Origin: Bacteroidota bacterium
GTDB taxonomy: Bacteria > Bacteroidota > Ignavibacteria > Ignavibacteriales > Melioribacteraceae
Assembly: GCA_018829205.1 (NCBI GenBank)
Contig: JAHJUE010000009.1
Span: 176,921 to 240,920, forward strand
Length of the DNA stretch: 64,000 bases
Reading direction: 5' to 3'
In this document: positions 26,542 to 39,958 of the stretch, in pieces
Layout: each line of letters opens with the position of its first letter
Numbering within the stretch: position 1 is the stretch's first letter
Notes under the pieces: model-generated
Seen by the model: only the letters and a program-made list of their open reading frames with translations
Database searches by the model: none
What the model was told of the DNA's origin: nothing
Translations under genes and position numbers: made by a program

Positions 26542-29373
26542 CTATAAATACTTTTGTAAATACGAGTTGTTTAATTGAATGCATTGTTTTAATTCTTTAT
26601 CAAATACAGCCGTATTATTAAATTTCATTTTAGCTGCAATAATTTTTCTGGTGTAATCCTCATCCTTTAAAGATGATCCTTTTGTATTAAATGTATTTTG
26701 ATTAATCAGTTCAATAGTTTTTAAAAACTTAAATATACTTAATAGATTTTTCAATTCTAGAAACTCTTCTTCTGATTTTATAATTTTTTTGATTTTCTGT
26801 TTTGTGTCGCTTCCTATTGTTTTATAGAATAATTCCGGTCTGCACAAAATAATTGATTGAATAATAAACTCTATATTTATAATTCCGCCTTTGGATTTTT
26901 TCAAATCAAAAAAAGACTCAAAGGAACCGTAGCTTTTTCTCCTTAACTTCTCAAACATTTCTTTCAGTTCTTTTTTAATGATAGATGCTTCCAAATTTTG
27001 AAGTTGGTGATAAAGAATTTTTTTAAATTTATTAAACAGTAATTTATTACCGGATACAAATTTTAATTTACTAAATGCCTGAAATTCCCATATACGCGCT
27101 CGCGATTTAAGATAATTCTCATATGCTTTAATATCCCAAACAAGAGGGGAGTTTTTACCTTCGGGACGAAGTCGGAAATCAACGTCAATTAATGTCAGCT
27201 CTTTTTTTATCTCATTTAATAATTTCTGAAAATCGGATTGAATTTCAGGGAACCCTTCAATTTTTTCTGCTACAACAATCAGGTCAACGTCGGATGAAAA
27301 ATTCATTTCATTAGCGCCGAAACTGCCAAGTCCCGCAATAAAAAAATTATATTTTACATTTAATTCAGCGCAAAGTTTGTTAATATTATGTGCAATAAAG
27401 TCGGATAATATTTTTGAGAATTTAGATTCATCTATAAGACCAAGTGTAAATTGCACAGATAGGATAAAAAAGAGTTTGTTAATTTTAATATTATCGAAGA
27501 GCTCCTTTACGTCAGATGTAAATACCTTCCTTGAAATCAGCAATTCCGCGTTAGATTTGTCAAGCGATAATAAATCAACCGCTTTTTGAGAGTACTCGCA
27601 TAAATGAAGAAACATATTAAAAAATTTTACATTTGAAAATTCATAATACCAGATTGACTGGTTGGAAGTTGATTTTATTATTCGCACAAAATTATCAAGT
27701 ACTTTATCCGGCGACTGAGATTGATTTAAATATTTAATTAAGGATGGTTCAATTTTGTGAAACATATTAATTATTCTGGAATCAAATTCTTTTTGTTCTA
27801 GCAGCCCGGTGCCGGTTTTTAAGTAATTAAAATTTTTCTCAGCCGCGGCTTTATTCAAAAAAACTATCTTTTCCAAAACATTGTTTTCTATCGATAAATT
27901 GGAAACATCTTTATCAATGATTGTATTGTAAATATGTCTGACCTTTTTCCTAAATGTTTCCAAATGCTGTTTAAAATCTTTTGCGCTAGAAAAATTCATA
28001 AACCCGGCTAATTTATCGAGCAGTTCGCCGTCAGCCGGAATTTCGTGAGTCTGCGTATCATTCATTAATTGCAGGAAATGTTCTACCTTTCTGTAGAATA
28101 TATATGCCGATTTGTATAATTCAGCTTCATGTTTTTTTATAATATTATATTTCTGCAGAACTCTTAATGCAATTAATGTAGAACCTGTTCTTACCTCTTT
28201 AATTTTTCCGCCGTTAATTAATTGCAAAGCTTGAACACTGAATTCAATATCTCTTATACCTCCGGTAAAAAGTTTGATATTAAATTTATCGCCGACTCTG
28301 TTTTCTATGCTTTTTCTCAATCGTTTTATCTGTTCTACGGGAGACGTCGAAAATGAAGAAGGATAAATATAACCCTGAAGATAATTCGAAAATGAATTGT
28401 AAAGACTAATATCTCCGTCAATAAAACTTAATTTTATCAGCATTTGTCTTTCCCAATCTTCGCCGCGTGTTTCATAATATCTTAAATAATCGTTTATAGT
28501 TCTGCAGAGAGGAGAGTTTTTTCCATCCGGGCGAAGTCGAAAATCAATTCTGTATATATATCCTTTGTCTGTAATTTCAGTCGCGCTTTGAGTAAATAAT
28601 TGCGCGGTTTCGGAAAGTATTTCATAATAATCTTTTTTATGTTTTTTATTTGTTTCAAAATTTTTGTCATAAAATAAAATAAGATCTACATCGGAACTGT
28701 AATTAAGTTCATCCCCTCCTAATTTCCCTAACGCGCATAATGCGTATCTTTTGTTTTGAACTTCTATTTCATACTTATTAAAAATTTCTTCATAACATAT
28801 CTCAAACAGATATTTTAAAATACCTTTTGCAATAATAGAAATTCTTAATGTCGCTTCCTCAAGTTCAATATTACCAAGAATGTCGTTAATGCCAATATTT
28901 AGCGTGTATCTTTTTTTATAGGAACGCAGAAAATTGAATTTTGCACGCAGTGATTTAAATTTATTAATTCCTTCGTATAATTCTTTATCAATTGTTTCTT
29001 TAACTAATGGTTTTTGAAGATAATTAGTATCAAAAATCTGATACAGAAATTCCGGGTTCATTACAGCTATATCGGTTAAATAATTACTGTTTGCAGCTAT
29101 TGCAATTAATATTTCAATATGATGAGGGTATTTTATACAATCGTTTAAAAGTGAAATAGGATCGAAAGAAGCGGAAAAAATGCGTAATAAATTGGATTCA
29201 GCCGAATAAGTGAAGTATTTAATTAATTTCGCTTCTTTTTCAAAAGAAGAAACAAGGTTTTCAAAATCCGTATTGTTGAAAAATCCGCCGGTAATTCCTA
29301 CGAGTTTTTCAATAAAATCTTTTGAGAAGGAAAATTTTTTTTTCAAGTCATTTTGTTTATTAATTATGAGCAA
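26542..29373 (-). CDS. glnE: Bifunctional glutamine synthetase adenylyltransferase/deadenylyltransferase
   Basis: GlnE adds and removes AMP on glutamine synthetase in response to PII and glutamine. Two nucleotidyltransferase domains are visible, with signatures GKLGGDELNYSSDVDL near residue 213 (deadenylylation half) and GSFGANEMNFSSDVDL near residue 682 (adenylylation half), each followed by a DFRLRPEGKNSPL-type motif (YRIDFRLRPDGKNS and VDFRLRPEGKNS). The length of 943 residues matches the family. The start appears to be TTG at 29373; no ATG is available. A PII gene lies 3.4 kb away, beyond secA. Confidence 0.95.
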   Translation of the reverse strand: MLIINKQNDLKKKFSFSKDFIEKLVGITGGFFNNTDFENLVSSFEKEAKLIKYFTYSAESNLLRIFSASFDPISLLNDCIKYPHHIEILIAIAANSNYLTDIAVMNPEFLYQIFDTNYLQKPLVKETIDKELYEGINKFKSLRAKFNFLRSYKKRYTLNIGINDILGNIELEEATLRISIIAKGILKYLFEICYEEIFNKYEIEVQNKRYALCALGKLGGDELNYSSDVDLILFYDKNFETNKKHKKDYYEILSETAQLFTQSATEITDKGYIYRIDFRLRPDGKNSPLCRTINDYLRYYETRGEDWERQMLIKLSFIDGDISLYNSFSNYLQGYIYPSSFSTSPVEQIKRLRKSIENRVGDKFNIKLFTGGIRDIEFSVQALQLINGGKIKEVRTGSTLIALRVLQKYNIIKKHEAELYKSAYIFYRKVEHFLQLMNDTQTHEIPADGELLDKLAGFMNFSSAKDFKQHLETFRKKVRHIYNTIIDKDVSNLSIENNVLEKIVFLNKAAAEKNFNYLKTGTGLLEQKEFDSRIINMFHKIEPSLIKYLNQSQSPDKVLDNFVRIIKSTSNQSIWYYEFSNVKFFNMFLHLCEYSQKAVDLLSLDKSNAELLISRKVFTSDVKELFDNIKINKLFFILSVQFTLGLIDESKFSKILSDFIAHNINKLCAELNVKYNFFIAGLGSFGANEMNFSSDVDLIVVAEKIEGFPEIQSDFQKLLNEIKKELTLIDVDFRLRPEGKNSPLVWDIKAYENYLKSRARIWEFQAFSKLKFVSGNKLLFNKFKKILYHQLQNLEASIIKKELKEMFEKLRRKSYGSFESFFDLKKSKGGIINIEFIIQSIILCRPELFYKTIGSDTKQKIKKIIKSEEEFLELKNLLSIFKFLKTIELINQNTFNTKGSSLKDEDYTRKIIAAKMKFNNTAVFDKELKQCIQLNNSYLQKYL

Positions 29374-29652
29374 GTTAACAAAATTTAGATTTGGATTCTA
29401 ATTTCATAACAGGAATTACATAATTTTGCCCGACATTTTATAATTTAACTAACGGTACAAAATCAACTGAAACAAAACCCGTCCCAAATTGTCACAGTGC
29501 ATAAGTTAAGAAAATATTTTTGCACGGAAATTCATTTAATTAAAATATACATTAGAGTTATACTATTATATCTTATTAAGCAATAATCGGCTTACATTGC
29601 TTTTCAGACCGTCTTTCTGTAACTTTATTGTTCGTAAAAACTGGAGAAATTG

Positions 29653-33062
<3,410 letters not shown>

Positions 33063-33086
33063 TTTCTAAAAACAATCGGACCTACA

Positions 33087-35369
33087 ATGCTTAACTACAA
33101 ACAGATTTATTCTGCATGTCTAATATTATTTATTTTTATTAGCGGATGCAGTACGTGGGAAAATTTTACCACCTATTTTAATGTTTATTATAACGCTAAA
33201 CTCAATTTTGATGAAGCAATGGAAGATATTTCCAAAAATGAAAAAGATATTTTTGAGTTCAAAGAAAAACCTGTTTCCGTTACCGCAGATAAAGCTTTAA
33301 CAAAGGTTATTGAGAAGTGTTCGGCAATTCTGCAGTACAATGCTGAGTCCGCTTATTTTGACGACGCGCTTTTTATAATCGGCGTTGCATATTACTACAA
33401 GCAAAATTATTCGAAAGCACTTAGAAAATTCAGAGAACTTGAAGCAGTTCAGGAAACCGACCTATCATTGCAGAATAAGTTGTGGATTGGTAAAACTGAA
33501 CTTCAGCTGAGAAATTTTGAAGAGGGGATTAATCAGCTTGAGGAAGTAAAAAAACTTGCCCTAGAAGAAGAAAATGTTGAAATACTTGAATCGGCATACC
33601 GGACTCAAATTGCATTTAACTTTTTCCAGGAAAATTTTGAAAATGCAGTTGAAATTATTAATGACTTTTTACGCAATTCGGAAAATGATGAAACTAAAGC
33701 CGAAGTTGCTTTTCAGCTCGGGAAAATTTATCTGGAAATCAATAATTTAAATAAAGCCGCCGAATCGTTTGCCTCGGTTATGAGTTATAGCCCAAGTATT
33801 AAAACCGAATTCCAAAGTAAATTGGAATTGGCTAAAACTAACTTGATGTTGGATGATCTTGATAAAAGTCTGGAAATTTTAGAACAATTAAAAACTGAAG
33901 ATAAGTTCAAACCATTCTCCGATGTAATATTTTATGAGCTGGGAGTAACATATCTAAAACAGGAAAAATTGGAAGATGCCGTTGAGAATTTTTTAACTGT
34001 TGACTCGATGAAAGTTTTAAGCCAAAAAGAAACCGCCGGTTTAGCCAGATTAAAACTTGGTGAGCTTTGGGAATATGAATACATGGATTATGACAGCGCG
34101 GCTAAATATTATAACAAAGCCGCGTCTTCAATTTTAACTGCAGATGAAAAATCAAACGCAATTTCTAAAACTACATTATTCAGAAATTATAAAAGCTTAA
34201 CCTCAAAAATTTACAAAAACGATAGACAGCTTGCATACTTAAATTATCCTGAAGAGTTTATAAAAGACTCTATTGATTATGAGGACTACTTATTTGATTT
34301 GAAGCAGGACTCTTTGGAAAACAGTTCTTCAACTCCGACTGAAAATGTTTCAAATACCGACGGAAGCAGGGAAAGAGCAAGGGACACAAAAATTGTTAAT
34401 CCGCTTCTCCCCGAAGAAAAAAGATTTAAACCTATTAAACCTACAATTTCAGCCGACTCTTTGCAAACCTTGGTATCTAAAGATAAATTTGAAATGGGAA
34501 ATATGTTCTTTATTGAATTGGATGTACCGGATTCGGCATTTTATTACTACACCGACGTTTTGGAAAATTATCCCGAAAGAACTTTTACTCCAAATGTTAT
34601 GTTCGCTTTAGGAAGTTATTATCTTACTACAAACGATACTTTAAAAGCCGACAGCATCTTTCAATATATTTACGATGAATATCAGGGACTAAAAGTTGCC
34701 GAGCAGGCAGCAAATAGATTGGGCATTTTAGAGTTTGACGTTGAAACGGACTCCTCCGCGCAATATTTTTTTGATGCCGAAAAAAAATATTTAAATAAAA
34801 ATTACAGTGAAGCAATAAATAGTTATTATTTTTTAGCCGATAAATTCCCCGAATCAATTCTTGCTCCCAAGGCTTTATATTCTGCCGGATGGATATTAGA
34901 GAATGAATTGAAGAATTTGGATTCGGCAGCGGTTGTTTTCGATACCTTAAACGCACGCTACGATAAATCTCTTTATGCGAAAGATATTTTTCCTAAACTG
35001 CAGGAGTATAAGCGTGAAATGCAGCAAAGAGAAACAAAGGCGTTGAGTGATGACAGCACTAAAACTAATGATATTGAAAAAAACAATAAGAATGTTTCGA
35101 AAGTAAAAGATACAAAAATAGTTAAAGATGATTCTATTGAAGAAAAAATTAGTATAAACCCCGCAGCAAAAGATAGTGTTAATACACCCGAATCTCTTCG
35201 CAAACAAAGGTTCTTAAATACCGCAAAAGAAGAGCTTAAAAGTGATTCTTCCGACGGACAATTAAAATTAAATTTTAATGAAGAATCGGAAAATATTAAT
35301 GAAATGCCAGATTCAACAATGCTTCCCGATTCATTAAAACCCAATACTAAACAGCTTCTAAAAAAATAA
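33087..35369 (+). CDS. TPR-repeat lipoprotein
   Basis: This 760-residue envelope lipoprotein (lipobox FISGCS, Cys near residue 21) consists mostly of tetratricopeptide-like helical pairs, for example SAYFDDALFIIGVAYYYKQNY, AEVAFQLGKIYLEINNLNKAAESF and FKPFSDVIFYELGVTYLKQEKLEDAVENF. A Ser/Thr/Asn linker near residue 410 separates the N- and C-terminal repeat blocks, and the last 100 residues are charged and low complexity. It is similar in layout to gliding/type IX-associated TPR lipoproteins, but no specific family is recognised. It follows glnB by 24 nt. Confidence 0.8.
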   Translation: MLNYKQIYSACLILFIFISGCSTWENFTTYFNVYYNAKLNFDEAMEDISKNEKDIFEFKEKPVSVTADKALTKVIEKCSAILQYNAESAYFDDALFIIGVAYYYKQNYSKALRKFRELEAVQETDLSLQNKLWIGKTELQLRNFEEGINQLEEVKKLALEEENVEILESAYRTQIAFNFFQENFENAVEIINDFLRNSENDETKAEVAFQLGKIYLEINNLNKAAESFASVMSYSPSIKTEFQSKLELAKTNLMLDDLDKSLEILEQLKTEDKFKPFSDVIFYELGVTYLKQEKLEDAVENFLTVDSMKVLSQKETAGLARLKLGELWEYEYMDYDSAAKYYNKAASSILTADEKSNAISKTTLFRNYKSLTSKIYKNDRQLAYLNYPEEFIKDSIDYEDYLFDLKQDSLENSSSTPTENVSNTDGSRERARDTKIVNPLLPEEKRFKPIKPTISADSLQTLVSKDKFEMGNMFFIELDVPDSAFYYYTDVLENYPERTFTPNVMFALGSYYLTTNDTLKADSIFQYIYDEYQGLKVAEQAANRLGILEFDVETDSSAQYFFDAEKKYLNKNYSEAINSYYFLADKFPESILAPKALYSAGWILENELKNLDSAAVVFDTLNARYDKSLYAKDIFPKLQEYKREMQQRETKALSDDSTKTNDIEKNNKNVSKVKDTKIVKDDSIEEKISINPAAKDSVNTPESLRKQRFLNTAKEELKSDSSDGQLKLNFNEESENINEMPDSTMLPDSLKPNTKQLLKK

Positions 35370-35383
35370 AACATAATGAAAAT

Positions 35384-36043
35384 ATGACCCGTCAAAAGCT
35401 ATTAAAATTGCTTGAAGAAGGGGAGAACTTAAATATAGAATTTAAACAGAGGTTCTCTACGTTCGAAAAAATTGCTAAAGAAATGATAGCATTTGCGAAC
35501 ACGAACGGCGGCTATATTATTTTTGGTATTGATGATAACGGTTCGGTATACGGCGTTGAAAGCGAAAAAGGGGAGGCTGAATTAATTAAAGAAGCGGCTC
35601 AAAAATATTGCGAGCCGCCAATTGATTATGAATTATATTTTATTGAACTCGAAAATAAAGAAATTGTTGTAGCGGAAATTTTTGAGTCGCATAAAAAACC
35701 ACACAGAATCCAGGATTATTTAAATGAACTTGATCTTAGATCGGCTCAGATTTATATACGCGTGGGGGAAAAAAGTGTTCCTGCAAGCAAAGAAATGATT
35801 AAAATTCTTCAGTCAAATACCTCGAAATTAAAGCTGAAAAATTATAATGTAGGGAAAAATGAAAAAATTGTTTTTGAATACCTGGATGCTTACGAATCAA
35901 TATCAGTAAAAGAATTAAGCGGTAAAGCTAACATCTCATCGCGCAGGGCTTCAAGAACATTAATAAATTTAGTGAGAGCAAACCTGCTTTTAATTCATAC
36001 TAAGGATAACGGCGAAGTTTATTTTACCTATGCAGGTAAATAA
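35384..36043 (+). CDS. AlbA_2 (Schlafen-type) domain protein with C-terminal winged helix
   Basis: The N-terminal domain (about residues 1-125) is the AlbA_2 or Schlafen-like putative nucleic-acid/ATP-binding fold, with LNIEFKQRF, the signature MIAFANTNGGYIIFGIDDNG, and an IYIRVGEKSVPAS end. The C-terminal 80 residues look like a winged helix-turn-helix (SVKELSGKANISSRRASRTL). Such proteins are usually annotated as transcriptional regulators or ATP-binding proteins; the target is unknown. It is 14 nt after the TPR lipoprotein gene on the same strand. Confidence 0.82.
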   Translation: MTRQKLLKLLEEGENLNIEFKQRFSTFEKIAKEMIAFANTNGGYIIFGIDDNGSVYGVESEKGEAELIKEAAQKYCEPPIDYELYFIELENKEIVVAEIFESHKKPHRIQDYLNELDLRSAQIYIRVGEKSVPASKEMIKILQSNTSKLKLKNYNVGKNEKIVFEYLDAYESISVKELSGKANISSRRASRTLINLVRANLLLIHTKDNGEVYFTYAGK

Positions 36044-36054
36044 ACTAAAAAAAA

Positions 36055-36588
36055 TTAAGTATCATAAATTTTCCTCAATTCAAAAACCGCAACACCGTAT
36101 GCTACCGCAACATTTAATGATTGTTTAATTCCGTATTGAGGAATTTCTATTGACATATCGCAAAGATCAATTAAATCCTGAGAGACACCTGTGATCTCAT
36201 TCCCGATTAGCAGACACATAGGGATATCATTTTTACTTAATGAATAATGAGGCTTACTGTTATCCGTTAATTCCAAAGCGCAAATTTTATAACCTTTTTC
36301 CTTTAATTCCAAAATTGTTTCTTTTGGATTATTAACATATTCCCATGATACGCTTTCATGCGAACCGAGTGCGGTTTTTAATACCTCTTTTTTGGGAGGA
36401 TACGGTGTATAACCGCATAAATAAAGCTTTTCGATCATCGCTCCGTCTGATGTTCTGAAAATTGAACCGACATTATAACTGCTTCTTATGCTGTCAAGAA
36501 AAACACAAACTGGAAGTTTATCAACCTTATCCAAAGTTTCAAGCGTACTTCTATTTTCAGAAATCTCGGCATGCTTCAATTTTTTCAT
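36055..36588 (-). CDS. TrmH/SpoU-family RNA 2'-O-methyltransferase
   Basis: This is a SPOUT-fold enzyme that methylates ribose 2'-OH in tRNA or rRNA using S-adenosylmethionine. The three motifs are present: SSYNVGSIFRTSDGA near residue 36, LIGNEITGVSQDLIDLCD near residue 129 and IPQYGIKQSLNVAVAYGV near residue 150. At 177 residues it has no extra N-terminal RNA-binding domain. The target RNA is not predictable. I chose the ATG at 36588; a TTG three codons upstream is possible. It is convergent with the AlbA_2 gene. Confidence 0.9.
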   Translation of the reverse strand: MKKLKHAEISENRSTLETLDKVDKLPVCVFLDSIRSSYNVGSIFRTSDGAMIEKLYLCGYTPYPPKKEVLKTALGSHESVSWEYVNNPKETILELKEKGYKICALELTDNSKPHYSLSKNDIPMCLLIGNEITGVSQDLIDLCDMSIEIPQYGIKQSLNVAVAYGVAVFELRKIYDT

Positions 36589-36690
36589 ATATAACAATTA
36601 TTTTAAGTGTTTATAAAAATAACAAAAACAAGGATGCCGATAAAGTACGTATTGCGGATTTTCTGAATCTTTGTTTTATACTTTATTATA

Positions 36691-37689
36691 TTATTCAACA
36701 GTTTTAAGAAACTTTAAAAATCTCCTATTATCTCTCAGCCCTTTAAGGTCGGCGTCATTCAATGCTGATTGTTTTAATTTCGGATTTAATTCTATTGCTT
36801 TAATAATAGCATTAACCGCGTTTTCAGCATCACCCGCAGCTAACCTAATTACAGCGGCGTCATATAATAATTCAGGATATTCCGGATTTAATTCCACAGC
36901 TTTTTCAATGTGCGGCAAAGATTCTTTATATTTTTTATTCATAAACAATGTCCAGCCCTCGTTCCAAGCATAATTCATTTGCGCGATATTTAATAATCTT
37001 CCTAATTCATTAAATGGTTCTTTATGATCATCGACTCTTATATCAATGGCTCTGTCATTGTATCCGCCGTATCCGGCCCCGGTTTTATAAACTATTAGAG
37101 CGGCCGATTGTTTACCTCTTGAGTCGCCGCCTTTATTGTTTCCTGCCAATAAGGCTTTATACATTCTATCGGCTAGCGTACCTTTTGAATTTATAAAAAT
37201 ATCTTCCATCGCTTCGACAACATCTTCACCTGTAAGAATATTTCCCTGTACTGCGTAGTTTTCACCGTTTTTTCCGCCTGCCCAGGGCAAACAATTTTCG
37301 CCTGTATATGTTGCCGATTTGCCGTTTGCAGATACAATTCCGAATTGTCTTTGTGTAGGATTATCATCATTTCTCAAAAGAATTTTTACAACCTCTTCAG
37401 GTTCAACGCCTTTTTCCAATAAGTCAATTCCCTTCCATCCAAACGATGTATTAGCAAATGATTGTGTTGCAACGGCGCCTATATCTGCTTTTGCCCAGGG
37501 GACTACTGTCCCGACTGCAAAAAACCTGGAGGCGACCGCAATTCCAACTTCGCCGTTTTCGGGATCGGCAGCAACAATTGAAAATGTAGATACAATTTTA
37601 TTATCTTCATTATTTATATTCTGTGTATAAATAGAATTGTTAAAAGAAAATAAAAAGATTAAAACCATTAAAAAATTTGAATGTTTCAT
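36691..37689 (-). CDS. DUF1028 protein with C-terminal TPR repeats, secreted
   Basis: DUF1028 proteins are putative Ntn-hydrolase-like proteins of unknown substrate. After a signal peptide (ending near SIYTQ) the domain begins TFSIVAADPENGEVGIAVASRFFAVG and continues with GAVATQSFAN, DRMYKALLAG and KQSAALIVY. Residues about 235-325 contain two TPR-like pairs (LFMNKKYKESLPHIEKAVELNP, AAGDAENAVNAIIKAIELNP), a combination seen in some secreted members. It is monocistronic, with the ATG at 37689 preceded by AAAAGGTG. Confidence 0.85.
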   Translation of the reverse strand: MKHSNFLMVLIFLFSFNNSIYTQNINNEDNKIVSTFSIVAADPENGEVGIAVASRFFAVGTVVPWAKADIGAVATQSFANTSFGWKGIDLLEKGVEPEEVVKILLRNDDNPTQRQFGIVSANGKSATYTGENCLPWAGGKNGENYAVQGNILTGEDVVEAMEDIFINSKGTLADRMYKALLAGNNKGGDSRGKQSAALIVYKTGAGYGGYNDRAIDIRVDDHKEPFNELGRLLNIAQMNYAWNEGWTLFMNKKYKESLPHIEKAVELNPEYPELLYDAAVIRLAAGDAENAVNAIIKAIELNPKLKQSALNDADLKGLRDNRRFLKFLKTVE

Positions 37690-37734
37690 AAGTTCACCTT
37701 TTGTGCGGGATTATATAATTAAACGGAATTTAAA

Positions 37735-38121
37735 TTAGATATTATCCGAAAGATAAAACAGAATAGATTTTTCAATAGCCTCTTCCAGGCTATTAACTGT
37801 TTCGTGTCTTATTCTATTTGAAATTATTAAGTTTCCCTCGTCGATTTCGGGAGTATAAATATTCTTATTCAGATTGTTAGCAGGCGGTTGATTTACAGAA
37901 ATTTCATATTTGTTGTTTTCTTTTTTGACATATGCCGGAATTTCCATCCAAGCTTTACCGTTAAATTGGAATTTATATTTATAAATTGTTGTGTGATCAT
38001 TTACCTTTGACTTACTCAAAAATTCAATTTTACTATCTTTTGTAAGTTCCTGGTTTGAACAGCCATTAAACAATATAATTTGTAAAATAATAAATAAAAG
38101 AAGTACTGGTTTAGTTTTCAT
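37735..38121 (-). CDS. Hypothetical lipoprotein
   Basis: I do not recognise this 128-residue protein. It has a lipoprotein signal (VLLLFIILQIILFNGCSN, Cys near residue 21) and a short mature part with predicted beta strands (TTIYKYKFQFNGKAWMEIPAYV). I chose the ATG at 38121; a longer frame begins at a TTG six codons upstream. It lies between DUF1028 and a DUF2905 gene on the same strand. Confidence 0.6.
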   Translation of the reverse strand: MKTKPVLLLFIILQIILFNGCSNQELTKDSKIEFLSKSKVNDHTTIYKYKFQFNGKAWMEIPAYVKKENNKYEISVNQPPANNLNKNIYTPEIDEGNLIISNRIRHETVNSLEEAIEKSILFYLSDNI

Positions 38122-38193
38122 TTTGTGAAATGGCTTCAAAAATTCATAAAAATATAATTACTAAAAAAACATTTATCAATAATTTAAAGGTCG

Positions 38194-38397
38194 CTAAAAT
38201 TTTTTGGTGATCCAGTATATCAGTGAAATAATTACACTAATTATAATCATGCTTACTATCGGGAAGTAAAATTTGAAATTGTCGTTCTCAATTATTATAT
38301 CTCCGGGTAATCTGAAAAATGGAAATTTAATAATAACTTTCCAGAAAATTCCAATTAAAACTAAAATTACTCCCGAAACAATAAACAGTTTCTGCAT
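38194..38397 (-). CDS. DUF2905 small membrane protein
   Basis: This is a 67-residue inner-membrane protein of the DUF2905 family, function unknown. It has two hydrophobic helices (LFIVSGVILVLIGIFWKV and FPIVSMIIISVIISLIYWI) separated by the family loop FRLPGDIIIENDNFKFYFP. It overlaps the upstream gene by one base (TAATG), so the two are translated together. Confidence 0.85.
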   Translation of the reverse strand: MQKLFIVSGVILVLIGIFWKVIIKFPFFRLPGDIIIENDNFKFYFPIVSMIIISVIISLIYWITKKF

Positions 38398-38690
38398 TAT
38401 TCATTTCCTAAGAAATACTTCACTAAATTATGCCATTCTTCATCCAAAGGAATTGCCGGTTTTGAACGATTAGCTTTACGGTACCAATATGAAGCATTAT
38501 TTAGATCGCCCTCTTTTCTATGTAGATATGCATGCAGCCAATCAGCTTTTGAATCGGTAAGAATTAATATTGAGCTGTGCGCTTTTTCCCAATTTCCTTT
38601 TTTATCATACCACAATGCCTTTAAATAATCATTTAATTCATTGGGAGGTTCTTCGTTTTTTATTGTGTCTAAAAAATCTTTAAATTTCAT
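38397..38690 (-). CDS. Conserved small hypothetical protein
   Basis: This 97-residue cytoplasmic protein of unknown function resembles conserved Bacteroidota/Proteobacteria proteins that carry a WEKAH...DWLHAYLHRKEGDLNNASYWYRKA core, a TPR-like helical pair, followed by a Pro-rich turn and EEWHNLVKYF. I recognise the core but know of no assigned function. It is coupled to the DUF2905 gene by a one-base stop/start overlap. Confidence 0.75.
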   Translation of the reverse strand: MKFKDFLDTIKNEEPPNELNDYLKALWYDKKGNWEKAHSSILILTDSKADWLHAYLHRKEGDLNNASYWYRKANRSKPAIPLDEEWHNLVKYFLGNE

Positions 38691-38752
38691 ATACCTATTA
38701 AATTTATTTTATATAAAATAAATTAAAAAATATTTTCACGATAGCAAGTTTA

Positions 38753-39835
38753 TTAATTTATAAGCGCCGGCAAAATGTAATTATTAACTATTTTAAAGGG
38801 TTGTAATACTATTTCTCTTTTATTCATAAAACCATAATCATTGTAATTCCCGCCTGTAAAAACAATAACCAATTCCGATTCCGGGAATATAAAAATGTAT
38901 TGCCCGCCGTTGCCGGCAGCGTAGTAGGTTTGATGTTTTTTCCCATTTACTTCGAAAGTCCTTATCCACCAGAAATATCCGTAGCCGTCGTTATACGGAT
39001 TATCAAATTTGTAGCTTATTTTTGTTGACTCTTCCACCCATTCTTTTGAAATAATCTGCTGTCCGTTCCATTTTCCTTTATTTATATATAATAACCCGAA
39101 CTTAAGCATGTCTCTTGAAGTAATACCTAAATTTTGCGGATCGGGTTTAATGCCAAGCGGACCATATAGATATTGATCTTGAAATTTACCTGCCTGCATA
39201 TTTGAAGATATTCCTACCATTGCCATTAATACAGTAGGAGTGCCGTCATTATAATCAAAAACTTCACCGGGTTCGTTTCTCATGGGCAAATCTAAAATAT
39301 ATTTAATTGGGTCTAAATGATTATACATTTGCGCGCCGCAGCTGTTCATATTATCCATAATTTTCCCGCATTCGAATCCGGCTGTCATTGTCAGCATATG
39401 TTTAATTGAAATTTTATCTTTTCTTTTATCATAGTTATTAATAACAGGGTAGTAACCGAAAAAATTCAGCAGTTTCTGGTCCGTTCCTTTTATGAAGCCC
39501 TTATCAATAGATATGCCCACCAAAGCAGAGCCTAAACTTTTTGCGGCTGAACGGAGTTCATGTTTATCTTCCATTTTATATCCGTTAAAGTATTCTTCAT
39601 AAATAAGTTTATTATATCTGCTAATTAATACGCTGTGAATGTTAATGAAAATATTATTTGAAATATCTTCAGTCATTTTAATCAATTTTATAGAATCGAG
39701 CCCGGTTTCTGCAGCGAAACCAGTTTTAATACCGTCATTTTTTATATCAGGGATTTTATAAATTAAATTTCCTGGAGCGCAAGAAATTATTAATGTAGAA
39801 ATTAGAATGGAAATGAAAAGAGCAGACAATCGCAT
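38753..39835 (-). CDS. Serine hydrolase (class C beta-lactamase/esterase family), lipoprotein
   Basis: This protein has the fold of class C beta-lactamases and EstB-type esterases. The lipoprotein signal ends at ISCAPG (Cys near residue 19). The catalytic SxxK is SAAK near residue 96. The second motif, normally Y-x-N, reads DYNDGT (about residue 195), so Asn is not in its usual place. The third region is YAAGNGGQYIF near residue 308. The substrate is unknown; peptidoglycan or small esters are possible. It is a single gene with AT-rich flanks. Confidence 0.85.
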   Translation of the reverse strand: MRLSALFISILISTLIISCAPGNLIYKIPDIKNDGIKTGFAAETGLDSIKLIKMTEDISNNIFINIHSVLISRYNKLIYEEYFNGYKMEDKHELRSAAKSLGSALVGISIDKGFIKGTDQKLLNFFGYYPVINNYDKRKDKISIKHMLTMTAGFECGKIMDNMNSCGAQMYNHLDPIKYILDLPMRNEPGEVFDYNDGTPTVLMAMVGISSNMQAGKFQDQYLYGPLGIKPDPQNLGITSRDMLKFGLLYINKGKWNGQQIISKEWVEESTKISYKFDNPYNDGYGYFWWIRTFEVNGKKHQTYYAAGNGGQYIFIFPESELVIVFTGGNYNDYGFMNKREIVLQPFKIVNNYILPALIN

Positions 39836-39958
39836 TTAAACATCCCCCAATGTTTATTGCTATTTATTCAATTACTTGGATTAAATCAATTCAATAATAA
39901 TTTCTTAGAATATACTATTCAATTTATGAAGAAAGAAATGATACGTTATACTACATTA

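Noticed and set aside
29489..29522. secA promoter (TTG and TATTTTTG)
   Set aside because: The gap is 23 nt instead of the 20 nt at the better sites and the leader would be about 130 nt; too weak to annotate.
36671..37630. Plus-strand open frames across the DUF1028 gene
   Set aside because: They are antisense shadows; the minus-strand product has a signal peptide and family motifs.
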